Origin: JABWBH01 sp964526695
GTDB lineage: Bacteria; Planctomycetota; Phycisphaerae; UBA1845
Direction: 5' to 3'
DNA: 64,000 bases
Assembly: GCA_964526695.1 (NCBI GenBank)
Contig: CAZGJA010000051.1
Span: 1-64,000, forward strand
Shown here: in pieces, positions 32,037 to 40,765 of the stretch
How positions within the stretch are numbered: position 1 is the stretch's first letter
Layout: every line of letters starts with the position of its first letter
The notes under the pieces: generated by a model
What the model was told of the DNA's origin: nothing
What the model saw: only the letters and a program-made list of their open reading frames with translations
The model's database searches: none
Position numbers and translations under genes: made by a program

Positions 32037-33854
32037 ATGCGGATGGGTGCCGGAAGGACCGGTCGACTAAAACGCCGTAGAGGCGTCGTCGCGGTTCAGG
32101 TCGCCGTCATGCTGGTGGTGCTCACCGGCTTTGCGGCGCTGACCATCGACGTGGGCGTGATCTACAACACGCGGCAGGATCTGCAGCGGACGGCCGACGC
32201 CGCCGCGCTCGCCGCCGCGGCCATGCTCTCGGACTACAGCGAGGGCGATCCCATTGCCGTCGCCACGGCCGCCGCGGAGCAGTTCACCGCCGCCAACCAC
32301 GTCTTCGGCGGAGACGTCACCCTTGACGCCGATATGGACGTCGTCTTTGGGCAGGCCAGTTACAACACCGGCACGGGGCAGTACGACTTCACGGCCACTC
32401 AGACCCTGCCCAACGCGGTGCGCGTGACCGTGCGCAAAACGGCGGACTCGCCCAACGGCGCCGCGCAGCTTTTCTTTGCGCGCGTGTTCGGCATGAATGA
32501 AAGCGACGTCAGCGCCCGTGCCACGGCCGTCATGGTTCCGCGCGACATCGCCGTCGTCGCGGACTTGTCCGCCTCCCACACTGACGACAGCGAGCTGGCC
32601 CATTACCAGCTCACCGACATCAATCTGTATGACGTCTGGGACGACTGGCCCGGCGGCATTGATGACGGCGGCGGATCGATCTGGGATGAAGAGCAGATTC
32701 CGGATGAATGGTGGAATGAAGAGGGCGGCGCGCCGCAGGCCGCCGGTCCGGCGTGGGGATACCTGAAGGAACTGGGTTACGGCACGGAGGAAATCACCTC
32801 CACGTATGATCCCACGACCGACCCGGGTCTGGTTTATCTGAAGTACAACACCAACTGGAGCAATGCCGCGCTCACCACTTACATGACCGACCGCGGCTAC
32901 AGCTCGACCGAACGGTCATGGATGAACAACGCTACATATGACAGCTCGTATTATAAGTATCGCGTCGCCGTGGCGCTGGGTCTGGCCGACTGGAGCAGCG
33001 GCAAGTCCGGCGGTCTGTGGACCAGCAAGGGCTACACCGCCGGCGACGGCGACGACAAGATCGAGAGCGGCGAGCTGGTATGGTTGGAGACCATCAACGG
33101 CCGCAGTGTTGCTGACTCCAAGACCATTTGGCTCAGTTGGATTCAGAACTACGTCAAGAGCAACAATACGTCGATGTATTATGCGAACAGCAGTTTTCGC
33201 TATCGCTTTGGCGTCAAGACGCTCATGAACTACTTTCTTGAGGATCTGCCCTACAACGACGACATGCCGGAACTCGCCGACACGCGCGAGCAGCCGATGC
33301 AGTCCGTCAAGGACGCCACGGAAGTCCTGACCACCTACATCTCCGATCTGGAGAGCGACGATCAGATGTCGCTGGAAATCTACGGCGAGACCGCGCACCA
33401 CGAGGTCAATCTCACGATGGACGTCCAGCAGGTCAGCGATCGGCTCACCGAGATGCAGGCCGCCTACTACGACGGCTGGACCAACATGGGCGGCGGCATG
33501 GCCAAGGGCATTACCGAGTTGACCGGCTCCCGCGCCCGCAACGCCAGCCGCAAGGTCATGCTGCTGCTGACCGACGGTTACGCCAACGTCAACGCCGACG
33601 GCGGAACCGGCGACTATTCCGGTGGCGAGGCCTACGCGCTCGCACAGGCGCAGGAAGCGGCCGATCTGGGCATCCAGATTTACTGCGTCAGCGTCGGCGC
33701 CTACTGCAACATCGAGCTGATGGACTCCATCGCCGAGATCGGCGGCGGGCAGCACTACGCCGCCAACGATTCCGACATCGAGGAGTACTCGGCGCAGCTC
33801 ATCGACATCTTCGAGATCATCGGCGGCAATCGCCCGGTGGAGCTGATTGAGTAG
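32037..33854 (+). CDS. TadG-like membrane-anchored VWA-domain protein
   Basis: This 605-aa protein starts at the ATG preceded at 6 nt by GGAGGG (an upstream ATG at 32001 lacks this). The N-terminus is a TadE/TadG-type putative Flp-pilus assembly segment: a membrane helix VAVQVAVMLVVLTGFAALTI (about residues 19-38) followed by VIYNTRQDLQRTADAAALAA. A von Willebrand A domain follows with MIDAS residues DLSAS (about residue 182), the Thr of WTNMGGG (about 482) and LLTDGYAN (about 510). Between the first MIDAS strand and the rest lies an insertion of about 240 residues, rich in W, Y, D and N, with no recognised family. It is predicted to face the periplasm. No other Tad gene is nearby. Confidence 0.82.
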   Translation: MRMGAGRTGRLKRRRGVVAVQVAVMLVVLTGFAALTIDVGVIYNTRQDLQRTADAAALAAAAMLSDYSEGDPIAVATAAAEQFTAANHVFGGDVTLDADMDVVFGQASYNTGTGQYDFTATQTLPNAVRVTVRKTADSPNGAAQLFFARVFGMNESDVSARATAVMVPRDIAVVADLSASHTDDSELAHYQLTDINLYDVWDDWPGGIDDGGGSIWDEEQIPDEWWNEEGGAPQAAGPAWGYLKELGYGTEEITSTYDPTTDPGLVYLKYNTNWSNAALTTYMTDRGYSSTERSWMNNATYDSSYYKYRVAVALGLADWSSGKSGGLWTSKGYTAGDGDDKIESGELVWLETINGRSVADSKTIWLSWIQNYVKSNNTSMYYANSSFRYRFGVKTLMNYFLEDLPYNDDMPELADTREQPMQSVKDATEVLTTYISDLESDDQMSLEIYGETAHHEVNLTMDVQQVSDRLTEMQAAYYDGWTNMGGGMAKGITELTGSRARNASRKVMLLLTDGYANVNADGGTGDYSGGEAYALAQAQEAADLGIQIYCVSVGAYCNIELMDSIAEIGGGQHYAANDSDIEEYSAQLIDIFEIIGGNRPVELIE

Positions 33855-34111
33855 GCAGGCTGCGATCGCGGATCGAGCCGCAAGCGTCTGATTGCGATCC
33901 ATGCGGGGTCGGTTGCTCGCGCAGCCGATCCCGCTTTCTCTTGCGCACCGAAGAAAGCGGCAATCGCCTTCCAGTTCTGTGCTGATGCGCTGCAGTCACA
34001 ACACGACCGCCGCAGAGTTCATCGCCGCCCGTTACCCCGGTCCGCGAGCGAACCGGGCCCGTCCTTCCCGAGCATACCTCTGATCGCGGAAGCACCCACG
34101 GTCGAACCCGC

Positions 34112-35251
34112 TCATCCCGGCCTCTTCGGCTCGTGTTTATCCTGCCACTCGCGGATCCGCTGCCGGCCCACTGCCAACTCCTCAACCGTCAGCGACTGCT
34201 CGGCCTTGTCACGGTAACGTGGAGCCAGTTTGTGGCCCTGCGCGGCGGCGATGCTTGACCATACATAGGCGGACAGGTCATCTTGCGGCAGCTCTTCGCC
34301 GGTCGAGTAGAGGCAGCCCAGCGTGAAAATAGCTTCAACGCATCCAAGTTCGGCGGACTTCAGGAACCACTCCTCCGCGGCCTCGACATCTTTCTCGACG
34401 AAGCGCCCGCGCATGTACACTTGGCCCAACTCGTGCATCGCCTCACGAGAGCCGTGCTCCGCCGCCCACCGGTACCACTCAAGCCCGGCTTCAGCGTCCC
34501 GCGGCGTAGGGCAGCCGCTCATATAGAACTCACCCAGGCACTCCATAGCGGACGCGTTCCCGAGGTGAGCCGCCTTCAGATACCAGTGCTCGGCTGCCGT
34601 TGCATCCTCGGGGACCAACTTGCCATCCTCAAACAGCACGCCCAGGCACCACATTGCATCCGTGTGTCCAAGATCGGCAGCGCGGCGGTACCATGCGGCC
34701 GCTTCCTGACCGTCCTTGCGAACTCTGCGGTCACTCTCGTACAGTTCGCCCAGCGAGAACATCGCTTGCGCGTCGCCAAGCTGCGCGGCGCGTCGGAACC
34801 ACTCCTCCGCCAGCGTGTAATCCCGCTCGACGAGTGATCCGCTCGCATACAGGCCGCCGAGGCAACGCATCGCAGCGACGTCTCCCAGTTCGGCGGCGCG
34901 GCGATACCAACGGAGCACCTGTTCGTGATCCCGCGGCACCTCGCTGCCGCGGGAATACAGACGCGCGAGAGTCATGGCCGCTTGAACGTCCCCTTGCTCG
35001 GCGGCCTTGGAGAGCCAGGAGATCCCCGATTGAACGTCGCGCTCGGCGCCCTTTCCAGAAATCAGCTTCGTCGCGAGCAGCCGCATCGCGTTGATATCTC
35101 CCTGCTCCGCCTGCTTGACGAGGCCCTCGATGCCCGTCGGTTTGGAGGCAGCAGGCTTCGCGGATGTGGAGCCTGATTCCTGAGGGGTTTGGGCATGCAC
35201 CGCTGCCGACGCGAGAATCGCAACCGCCAGTACCCACCTGCTCCTGCCCAT
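34112..35251 (-). CDS. Exported Sel1-repeat protein
   Basis: This 379-aa protein has a signal peptide (residues 1-20, ending AVHAQ). From about residue 45 on there are eight to nine Sel1-like repeats of 36 residues (A-x-x-G-x-x-x-A-M-x-x-L-G-x-x-Y...AxxWxxxAA), for example AAELGDVAAMRCLGGLY and AAHLGNASAMECLGEFY. Such solenoids mediate protein-protein contacts in the periplasm. AAGGAG lies 9 nt before the ATG at 35251; the longer upstream frame has no signal. It is divergent from the response regulator gene. Confidence 0.88.
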   Translation of the reverse strand: MGRSRWVLAVAILASAAVHAQTPQESGSTSAKPAASKPTGIEGLVKQAEQGDINAMRLLATKLISGKGAERDVQSGISWLSKAAEQGDVQAAMTLARLYSRGSEVPRDHEQVLRWYRRAAELGDVAAMRCLGGLYASGSLVERDYTLAEEWFRRAAQLGDAQAMFSLGELYESDRRVRKDGQEAAAWYRRAADLGHTDAMWCLGVLFEDGKLVPEDATAAEHWYLKAAHLGNASAMECLGEFYMSGCPTPRDAEAGLEWYRWAAEHGSREAMHELGQVYMRGRFVEKDVEAAEEWFLKSAELGCVEAIFTLGCLYSTGEELPQDDLSAYVWSSIAAAQGHKLAPRYRDKAEQSLTVEELAVGRQRIREWQDKHEPKRPG

Positions 35252-35546
35252 ATGATGCTCCTTTGCTCGGCAACCGGCAGCCCTCCGACCCTCGGGGATG
35301 GAGCGGTCAAGCCAAACCGACGGCCCTCGGAAGATGAGTCCCTTGCTGGCGCGCCGCTGCTCCAAGGTGCCCTCGTGCTTCATTCTGTTCCAGGATGGGC
35401 GGTCCTCACGGCGGGCTGCGCGATCCCCATGCCTCCATTGGGAATACGACCGGAATCCACAGAGGGTTCGCTCGAACTTGTCTCGCTCTCCCGCCTCGTC
35501 AGCACTTGTCGCCCGTTTCCGCCCGCTTGTGGTTTCTTGCAGAGAG

Positions 35547-35576
35547 TTTACCAGCCGGCTCCAAACGGGGTATGCT
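35547..35576 (+). promoter_or_regulatory. Candidate promoter of the response regulator gene
   Basis: TTTACC and TATGCT are spaced by 18 nt, giving a predicted leader of about 48 nt before the ATG at 35631. The match to the sigma70 consensus is moderate. Confidence 0.4.
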
Positions 35577-35630
35577 TTTGTCAGGAGATTCTGGCGGAAC
35601 CGGACCGGGTCCGCCGTGGAGGTTCTGGCG

Positions 35631-36311
35631 ATGGCACGAATCCTGGTGGCGGAAGATCAAAGCGACATGGCCATGGGGCTGCGCGACAACCTTCAGTTCG
35701 AGGGGTACGAGGTGCTCGAGGCCTCGGACGGCGAGGCCGCGCTGAAAAAAGCCCTCGCCGACCGGCCGGACCTGATGCTGCTCGACCTGATGATGCCCAA
35801 GATGGAGGGGCTGGAGGTCTGCAAACGCGTGCGCGAGGCGGGCTTCACCATCCCCATCATCATGCTCACGGCGAAGAGCCAGGAGATCGACGTCGTCAAG
35901 GGATTCGAAGTCGGCGCGGACGACTACGTCACCAAGCCCTTCAACATGAGAGAGCTGCTGGCGCGCATCAAGGCCGCCCTGCGCCGCAGCGGCTCGGCGC
36001 CGCACGTCTCGCGCATCGTCCGCATCGGCCAGACCGAGGTCGATCTCGTCACCGGCAAGGTCGAGCGCGGCAAGGAGGTCTTCCGCATGGGCCACTTCGA
36101 GATCGAGATTCTCCGAATGCTCCTCGACAAGGCCGAGCAACCGGTGGAGCGCAACCACATCCTCGCGCAAATCTGGGGGCTGGACCCCTATCCCACGAAC
36201 CGCACGGTGGACAACCACATCGTCAGCCTGCGCCGCAAGATCGAGGTGGACGCCAAAAACCCCAAGCACATCGTCACCGTGCACAGCATCGGCTACAAGT
36301 TCGTGCCGTGA
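35631..36311 (+). CDS. OmpR/PhoB-family response regulator
   Basis: This 226-aa protein has a receiver domain (residues 1-118: acidic pair ED at 8-9, phospho-acceptor Asp in LMLLDLMMPKM at about 53, switch Thr in IIMLTAKS, Lys in YVTKPF) and a winged-helix DNA-binding domain (residues 130-226: PVERNHILAQIWG, NRTVDNHIVSLRRKIE and IVTVHSIGYKFVP). GGAGG lies upstream of the ATG. No sensor kinase is adjacent, so it is an orphan; the FHA-GAF kinase at 46433-48100 is a possible but unproven partner. A GGCAGGTCTCCGACCTGCC hairpin just after the stop may act in termination. Confidence 0.92.
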   Translation: MARILVAEDQSDMAMGLRDNLQFEGYEVLEASDGEAALKKALADRPDLMLLDLMMPKMEGLEVCKRVREAGFTIPIIMLTAKSQEIDVVKGFEVGADDYVTKPFNMRELLARIKAALRRSGSAPHVSRIVRIGQTEVDLVTGKVERGKEVFRMGHFEIEILRMLLDKAEQPVERNHILAQIWGLDPYPTNRTVDNHIVSLRRKIEVDAKNPKHIVTVHSIGYKFVP

Positions 36312-36379
36312 GGTGGGGCAGGTCTCCGACCTGCCATGTGGAGCAGGTCTCTGAACTTGCCGCACCAGGCGTGAGCGCC

Positions 36380-36739
36380 TCACAGTCCGAAAGCCAGACG
36401 CAACTTGGTCATCGCCATCTCTCGGGTGGATCGTCCGATGGCGCCGAGGCGTCGCGAAATCAGGGTCCGCGAAACGGTGACCAGCTTGTCGAGGCGCACC
36501 AGCGAGCTGACCTTTAAGCCGGTTCCAGCGAACTCGGCATCCCCGCAGAGCAACTCCAGATCCGCCCCTCGCGGCGACCGGTTTGTGGTCACGCTGGTAA
36601 TGAACGCGATGATCAACTCCGGCTGCTGCGGGTCCGCGGAGACGACGACCGCCGGACGGAGTTTCATGCCTGTAAGGTCGGCGAATGGAAAGGGCACCAG
36701 GATCACGTCACCCTGACGAAGCGGCGCAAGGGCGGCCAT
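36380..36739 (-). CDS. MazF/PemK-type toxin
   Basis: This 119-aa protein belongs to the PemK/MazF endoribonuclease family: RQGDVILVPFPFADLTGMKL, RPAVVVSADPQ and LIIAFITSV are the typical beta-barrel strands, and SLVRLDKLVTV precedes the C-terminal helix. Such toxins cut mRNA at short motifs and are silenced by the partner antitoxin. It starts 2 bp after the antitoxin stop, so the two are co-translated. Confidence 0.88.
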   Translation of the reverse strand: MAALAPLRQGDVILVPFPFADLTGMKLRPAVVVSADPQQPELIIAFITSVTTNRSPRGADLELLCGDAEFAGTGLKVSSLVRLDKLVTVSRTLISRRLGAIGRSTREMAMTKLRLAFGL

Positions 36740-36741
36740 GT

Positions 36742-36957
36742 CTAGACGCCTTCGCCGTCGGTTTGCGAGTAGATGTCTTCGCGGGGGTCGTCCAGAAAAG
36801 CGAACGCGCCTGCTGCGTGGGCAACGCCGGCGATGCCGACGGGCGGCAGATCGTCGCCGTCAAGCAGCGCGATCGTCAGGGGCGTGTTCTCGGGCAAATC
36901 GAGGGGATCGAGCGGTCTTAATTGTCCGGCGCTGAAGATGGCTCGTATGGTGCGCAT
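36742..36957 (-). CDS. DUF104-like antitoxin
   Basis: This 71-aa protein has the start of the AF2212/PG0164 (DUF104) family: RTIRAIFSAGQLRPLDPLDL with PENTPLTIALLDGD. Members are antitoxins next to MazF or PIN toxins. The acidic C-terminus (LDDPREDIYSQTDGEGV) would be the toxin-binding tail. It precedes the toxin gene, the usual order. The 147 bp between it and moaA hold no gene. Confidence 0.82.
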   Translation of the reverse strand: MRTIRAIFSAGQLRPLDPLDLPENTPLTIALLDGDDLPPVGIAGVAHAAGAFAFLDDPREDIYSQTDGEGV

Positions 36958-37104
36958 GGTGGACTCTCCTGCATCATCCTACTCAAGCCCGTCAGGTGAA
37001 TCCAGTTCGCCCCAAGCTTGGACCCTCGAATCGACATCATCGGGCGTTCTGCGCGTTCACCGAAGACGCAAGAGCGGCGGATAAGAGCGTTGTGCGTGCA
37101 GTCC

Positions 37105-38094
37105 TCACCCGCCGATCTGAAACATGCTCCGCACCTCCGTGCTCACGCCCTTGTCGAGATCGTGCCCCGTCGGCTTCGACGCCACCGCTTTCAGCAGCAG
37201 CTCCCGGATCTTCTCGACGCCGCCGCCGTTGCGCAGCGCGGCCTTCACGTCCAGCTCGTCATCGTGCAGCAGGCACAGGTGGAACTTTCCGTCCGCGGTG
37301 AGGCGCATCCGGTTGCAGTCTCCGCAGTACGGCTCGCTGACCGGCGAGATGAACCCGAGCACGCCCTTGCCGTGCTCGAGGCGGAAGTTGCGCGATTCAT
37401 CCGAGGCGTGCGAACCGGGCACCCCGACCAGCGGGCCCAGCGCGTTCTCGATCCGCCGCCGCGTCTCCGCGCTGGGCACGAACTGACTCAGCGAAAGCTG
37501 CGCGCAAGGCCCCCCCCCCAGCGGCATCAGCTCGATGAACCGCACGTGCCACGACCGCTCAAGCGTCAGTCGCGCGAGATCCACCACGTCCAGATCGTTG
37601 TAGTCGCGCACCACCACCGCGTTGATCTTGATCGGCGAAAGCCCCGCCTCCTCCGCCGCGTGGATGCCCGCCAGCATGTCGTCCAGATGGCTGAACCGCA
37701 TCACGCGCTTCAGCCGTTCCGGGTCCAGCGAGTCGATGTGAACGTTGATCCGGCTTAAGCCGGCCGCCACCAGCTCCCGCGCCATCCCCGGCAGCAGCAG
37801 CGCGTTGGTCGTCATGCCCACGTCGCGGATGCCCGGCACTTTCGAGATGCCCGAGAGGATGTCGAGCAGATCCGCGCGCAGCGTCGGCTCGCCCCCCGTC
37901 AGCCGGACCTTGCGAAACCCGACCGACGCCGCCGCCTTCACCACCTCGACGATCTCCGCGCACGTCAGCAGCTCCGGTCCGGGAATAAACGACAACCCGC
38001 GCAGCGGCATGCAGTACACGCAACGCAGGTTGCACCGGTCGATGACCGAAATGCGCAGGTAGTCGATCTCGCGTCCGAATGGATCCTTCGGCAT
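37105..38094 (-). CDS. moaA: GTP 3',8-cyclase MoaA
   Basis: This radical SAM enzyme carries out the first step of molybdenum cofactor synthesis. The 329 aa are normal. The N-terminal cluster is in CNLRCVYCM (residues 19-27), the SAM-binding GGE in VRLTGGEPTLR, and the C-terminal cluster in YCGDCNRMRLTADGKFHLCL. It ends in FQIGG, the Gly-Gly tail that MoaA inserts into its own active site. The start at 38094 was chosen because the family begins with PKDPFGREIDYLRIS; the longer frame covers repeat DNA. No other moa or mod gene is present in the window. Confidence 0.94.
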   Translation of the reverse strand: MPKDPFGREIDYLRISVIDRCNLRCVYCMPLRGLSFIPGPELLTCAEIVEVVKAAASVGFRKVRLTGGEPTLRADLLDILSGISKVPGIRDVGMTTNALLLPGMARELVAAGLSRINVHIDSLDPERLKRVMRFSHLDDMLAGIHAAEEAGLSPIKINAVVVRDYNDLDVVDLARLTLERSWHVRFIELMPLGGGPCAQLSLSQFVPSAETRRRIENALGPLVGVPGSHASDESRNFRLEHGKGVLGFISPVSEPYCGDCNRMRLTADGKFHLCLLHDDELDVKAALRNGGGVEKIRELLLKAVASKPTGHDLDKGVSTEVRSMFQIGG

Positions 38095-38197
38095 GACCAG
38101 ACTCTTCGTCCTTTCAGAGAGACATGGTAGCCGAGGTTGCTGCTTCCACGAAACGCGGAAGCAGGGGCGGGGCATGGGCTCGCACAGCGAGGTCGTA

Positions 38198-38345
38198 GCG
38201 TGCTCGAACTCACGTCGCTTCCCGCGCCGCCACGGCCTGGCGAGTACGCCAGACCGTGCCACCCGGCCGTGGCGTGCTCGGACTCACGTTTCTTTCAGTG
38301 CCGCCACGGCCTGGCGAGTACGCCAGACCGTGCCACCCACCCTCT
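38198..38345. repeat. 74-bp direct duplication containing the CTGGCGAGTACGCCAG palindrome
   Basis: Two units of 74 bp start at 38198 and 38272 (GCGTGCTCG-ACTCACGT). Each contains GCCACGGCCTGGCGAGTACG followed by CCAGACCGTGCCACC, a palindromic repeat that also occurs at 62186-62220, inverted at 50738-50771, and degenerate near 48313. They lie just upstream of moaA. Confidence 0.82.
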
Positions 38346-38371
38346 CAAGAGCGCGCGGAGTGGCTTGCCGC

Positions 38372-39328
38372 TCACGCCCACGCCGTCATCAGCACGTACG
38401 CCGTGCCCGCCGTCGCCAGATGCAGCAGGAGCGGCGTGGCCAGCGTGTCCGTGCGATACGCCAGATACGCAGAGGCGATGCCGCCCGGCAGTGACAGCAT
38501 CAGCTCCCGCACGTCCTTCCCCCAGTGAACCAGTGCAAACAGAACGCCCGATGCCAGCACCGCCCATTCGCCGTAATCAGGTACGCCAAGACCGCGCATC
38601 ACCCCGCGCCAACCGGACGCCCCGCGGCGATCATTCGCCAGGCCCAGCCATCGCAGTCCGTCCCGCCACCAAGTCATGGGTGAGAACGGCAAGCACGGCG
38701 ACGACGCCCCGATCCCAACGGTGCACGTCGCCGCGGAAGATCCTGCTCCCCCCCCGCGCGCACCGGGCCAGCGCGCTCCCGGATACAACACCGCCAGAAT
38801 CACGCCATGAAACAGAAAGTGCTCACCGACCATCGTCACCGCGTAAAACGACAGAAACCCGGCCGCGCCGCGCTTGATCTGAGATTCGTAGTATGGCCGA
38901 AACGTGGGACTCGCCGCCATCCAGACGATGAACGGCAGGGCCACGAGGTAGGATACGCCCAGCAGCCGCGGGCCGAAGACGTTCGGCATCCGCCAACCCA
39001 GCTCCGCAGGCCGCCGCCTTCGCAGACACGCAAGAATCAGCCAAGGCCCTGCCAGCATGGTCAGCGTAAAGAACGCGCCCTGCCGCACGAAATACGCCGA
39101 CGGGGCGACGCCCGCACTGTCCGCCAGCGCATTGACGGCGCGCATCACCGCCTGCCGAGGCCGGCGCAGAGCGGCATCCACGCCCGCATGAGGAACCTTC
39201 GGCAAGGCCGAGAGCAGCAGCGCCACGTAAATCGCCAGCGCCGCAAACTTGACAAGAAACGCCGGCGCGCGGAACCGCGCGCCCGCGGCAGCGCCGACGC
39301 CGTCGCACTCCAGCGCCGCACCCTGCAT
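38372..39328 (-). CDS. CPBP-family intramembrane metalloprotease
   Basis: This 318-aa polytopic membrane protein carries the Abi/CPBP motifs: VGEHFLFHGVILAVLYP (motif 1, normally EExxxR; here E-H-F-L-F-H), VLFALVHWGKDVREL (motif 2, FxxxH) and LLLHLATAGTAYV (motif 3, His). Six or more hydrophobic stretches are visible. The loop after motif 1 is long and Gly/Trp-rich (residues 190-240). The replacement of the first E-E-x3-R by E-H-x3-H suggests a variant active site. The start overlaps the hsp20 stop by ATGA. Confidence 0.78.
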   Translation of the reverse strand: MQGAALECDGVGAAAGARFRAPAFLVKFAALAIYVALLLSALPKVPHAGVDAALRRPRQAVMRAVNALADSAGVAPSAYFVRQGAFFTLTMLAGPWLILACLRRRRPAELGWRMPNVFGPRLLGVSYLVALPFIVWMAASPTFRPYYESQIKRGAAGFLSFYAVTMVGEHFLFHGVILAVLYPGARWPGARGGGAGSSAATCTVGIGASSPCLPFSPMTWWRDGLRWLGLANDRRGASGWRGVMRGLGVPDYGEWAVLASGVLFALVHWGKDVRELMLSLPGGIASAYLAYRTDTLATPLLLHLATAGTAYVLMTAWA

Positions 39329-39789
39329 CACGGCTCGCCTTCGATCTTGATCGTCCGCGCCGTGGCCGATCGCGCCTTGACCAGCACGATCTCCAGCACG
39401 CCCTTCTTGCAGGTCGCCGTGATCTTGTCCGGCTCGACTTTGTGCGGGATCGGCAGCGTGCGCGTGAACGAGCCGTAGCGCCGCTCGCCGATGAGCTTCT
39501 TGCTTCCGCTGCCTTCCGGTGGGGCGGCCTCCGCCTTCGTGCCGCTGATCGTCAGCAGCCCCTCGGCGAAGGAAACATCCACCGCGCCGAGGTCCACGCC
39601 GGGAACCTCCGCCGTCACCACCACGCGGTCCGCCTCGTCGCGCACGTCCGCGTAGGGGATCCAGTCGCTCTCGCTGAACGGGTTGACCCGCGCTCCCGCG
39701 GACCACAGCCGCTGAAACATGCGGTTCATCTCGTCCTGAATGTCGCCCATGTTCAGGTGAATCTCTTTGCCAAACGGGTTGAACGCCAT
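39328..39789 (-). CDS. Hsp20/alpha-crystallin small heat shock protein
   Basis: This 153-aa holdase has an N-terminal arm (MAFNPFGKEIHLNMGDIQDE), then an alpha-crystallin domain (WIPYADVRDEADRVVVTAEV, PGVDLGAVDVSFAEGLLTIS) with the usual ERRYGSFTRTLPIP strand and the GVLEIVL signature. CAGGAG lies 7 nt before the ATG at 39789; the longer frame upstream lacks one. It is coupled to the CPBP protease gene. Confidence 0.93.
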   Translation of the reverse strand: MAFNPFGKEIHLNMGDIQDEMNRMFQRLWSAGARVNPFSESDWIPYADVRDEADRVVVTAEVPGVDLGAVDVSFAEGLLTISGTKAEAAPPEGSGSKKLIGERRYGSFTRTLPIPHKVEPDKITATCKKGVLEIVLVKARSATARTIKIEGEP

Positions 39790-39855
39790 GGCAGGCTCCT
39801 GGGATTGAGGATGTCGCGCGGCGCGGGCCGGCGCCGCAGGTTGCTCCACCTGATG

Positions 39856-40506
39856 CTACGCCCCCCGCTCCAACCGGGCAAGCCGCTCCGCAAGCTGCTC
39901 CACCGTCTGCTCCAGACGCTCCACGCGGGCGCCGAGGGTTTCCCGCTCGGCAGCAGGCATCGCCTTTGAGGCAGCCCCCGACTCCGATTCCGCCAGCGCC
40001 GCCACGTCCACCGCGCCGCACAACAGATGCGCATACTGATCATCGCGCCGCCCCGGCGTGCGTGGGAGCATGACGACCCACGGAGGCTGAGCGGCCGACA
40101 GCTCGCCGATCACGGCCAGTACCGCCGTCACATCCGGCAGCGACGTCATCCGCCCGACACGTCCGCGCAGCTCACCCGGCGTCTGCGGTCCGCGCAGAAT
40201 CAGCTCCGCCAGCACGGCCTGCTGACGCCGGTCCCAGTGCAGCGTCTCCAGCGCCTTGTGGACGTAGCGGTTGGAACGCGCCCCGGCGGAAGGAGGCGCC
40301 TGGTCCGCCAGGCCCTTGGATCGCAGCGTGCTCAGAGATCGCATCACCACGCCCTCGTCGAACTCGACGACCGGATCGCGGTTGCTCTTCTGGTTGCATC
40401 CCAGCGTCAGCGAGTTCACCGTGAGCGGATACTGCTCCGGCGTCGCCATCGCCTTCTCCATCAGCACCGCCAGCACCCGCGCTTCTTCAAACGTCAGTTC
40501 ATCCAT
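39856..40506 (-). CDS. YceH-family (DUF480) protein
   Basis: The first 150 residues of this 216-aa protein match YceH: LTFEEARVLAVLMEKAMATP, YPLTVNSLTLGCNQKSNRDP, and LADQAPPSAGARSNRYVHKA, a duplicated winged-helix fold. The C-terminal part ends in a helical coiled coil (RVERLEQTVEQLAERLARLE). The molecular function is unknown. The start at 40506 is the first ATG in frame that gives the family N-terminus. Confidence 0.88.
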   Translation of the reverse strand: MDELTFEEARVLAVLMEKAMATPEQYPLTVNSLTLGCNQKSNRDPVVEFDEGVVMRSLSTLRSKGLADQAPPSAGARSNRYVHKALETLHWDRRQQAVLAELILRGPQTPGELRGRVGRMTSLPDVTAVLAVIGELSAAQPPWVVMLPRTPGRRDDQYAHLLCGAVDVAALAESESGAASKAMPAAERETLGARVERLEQTVEQLAERLARLERGA

Positions 40507-40629
40507 CGAATCCACCCATCCGACGCAAACCCAAAACGAGCCGCGCCCAAACCGTACCGCGCCCGCACCGTACCGTGCCCGTGAGGAAGCGGGTTCCCAC
40601 CCGTGTCTCACGCATGAGCAGACGGAGCC

Positions 40630-40765
40630 CTGCAAGGCCCCTCACCTGCGCGAGCGGTTCTGATTCTGGCATTCGCCATTCGCAATTCGCCATTCGCTGT
40701 TGCGTGCCCGCCCTCGCTGGCGCTACGGGTTCCGATTTCGCCATTCGCCATTCGCAATTGCTTCA
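40630..40765. repeat. Composite repeat A with CATTCGC heptamers downstream of hisB
   Basis: It contains CAAGGCCCCTCAC-TGCG-GAG, a run of heptamers CATTCGC CATTCGC, AATTCGC, CATTCGC (40670-40697), the spacer CCCTCGCTGGCGCTACGGGT, and more heptamers at 40742-40762. The same blocks recur upstream of hisB at 41585-41770. Confidence 0.82.
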
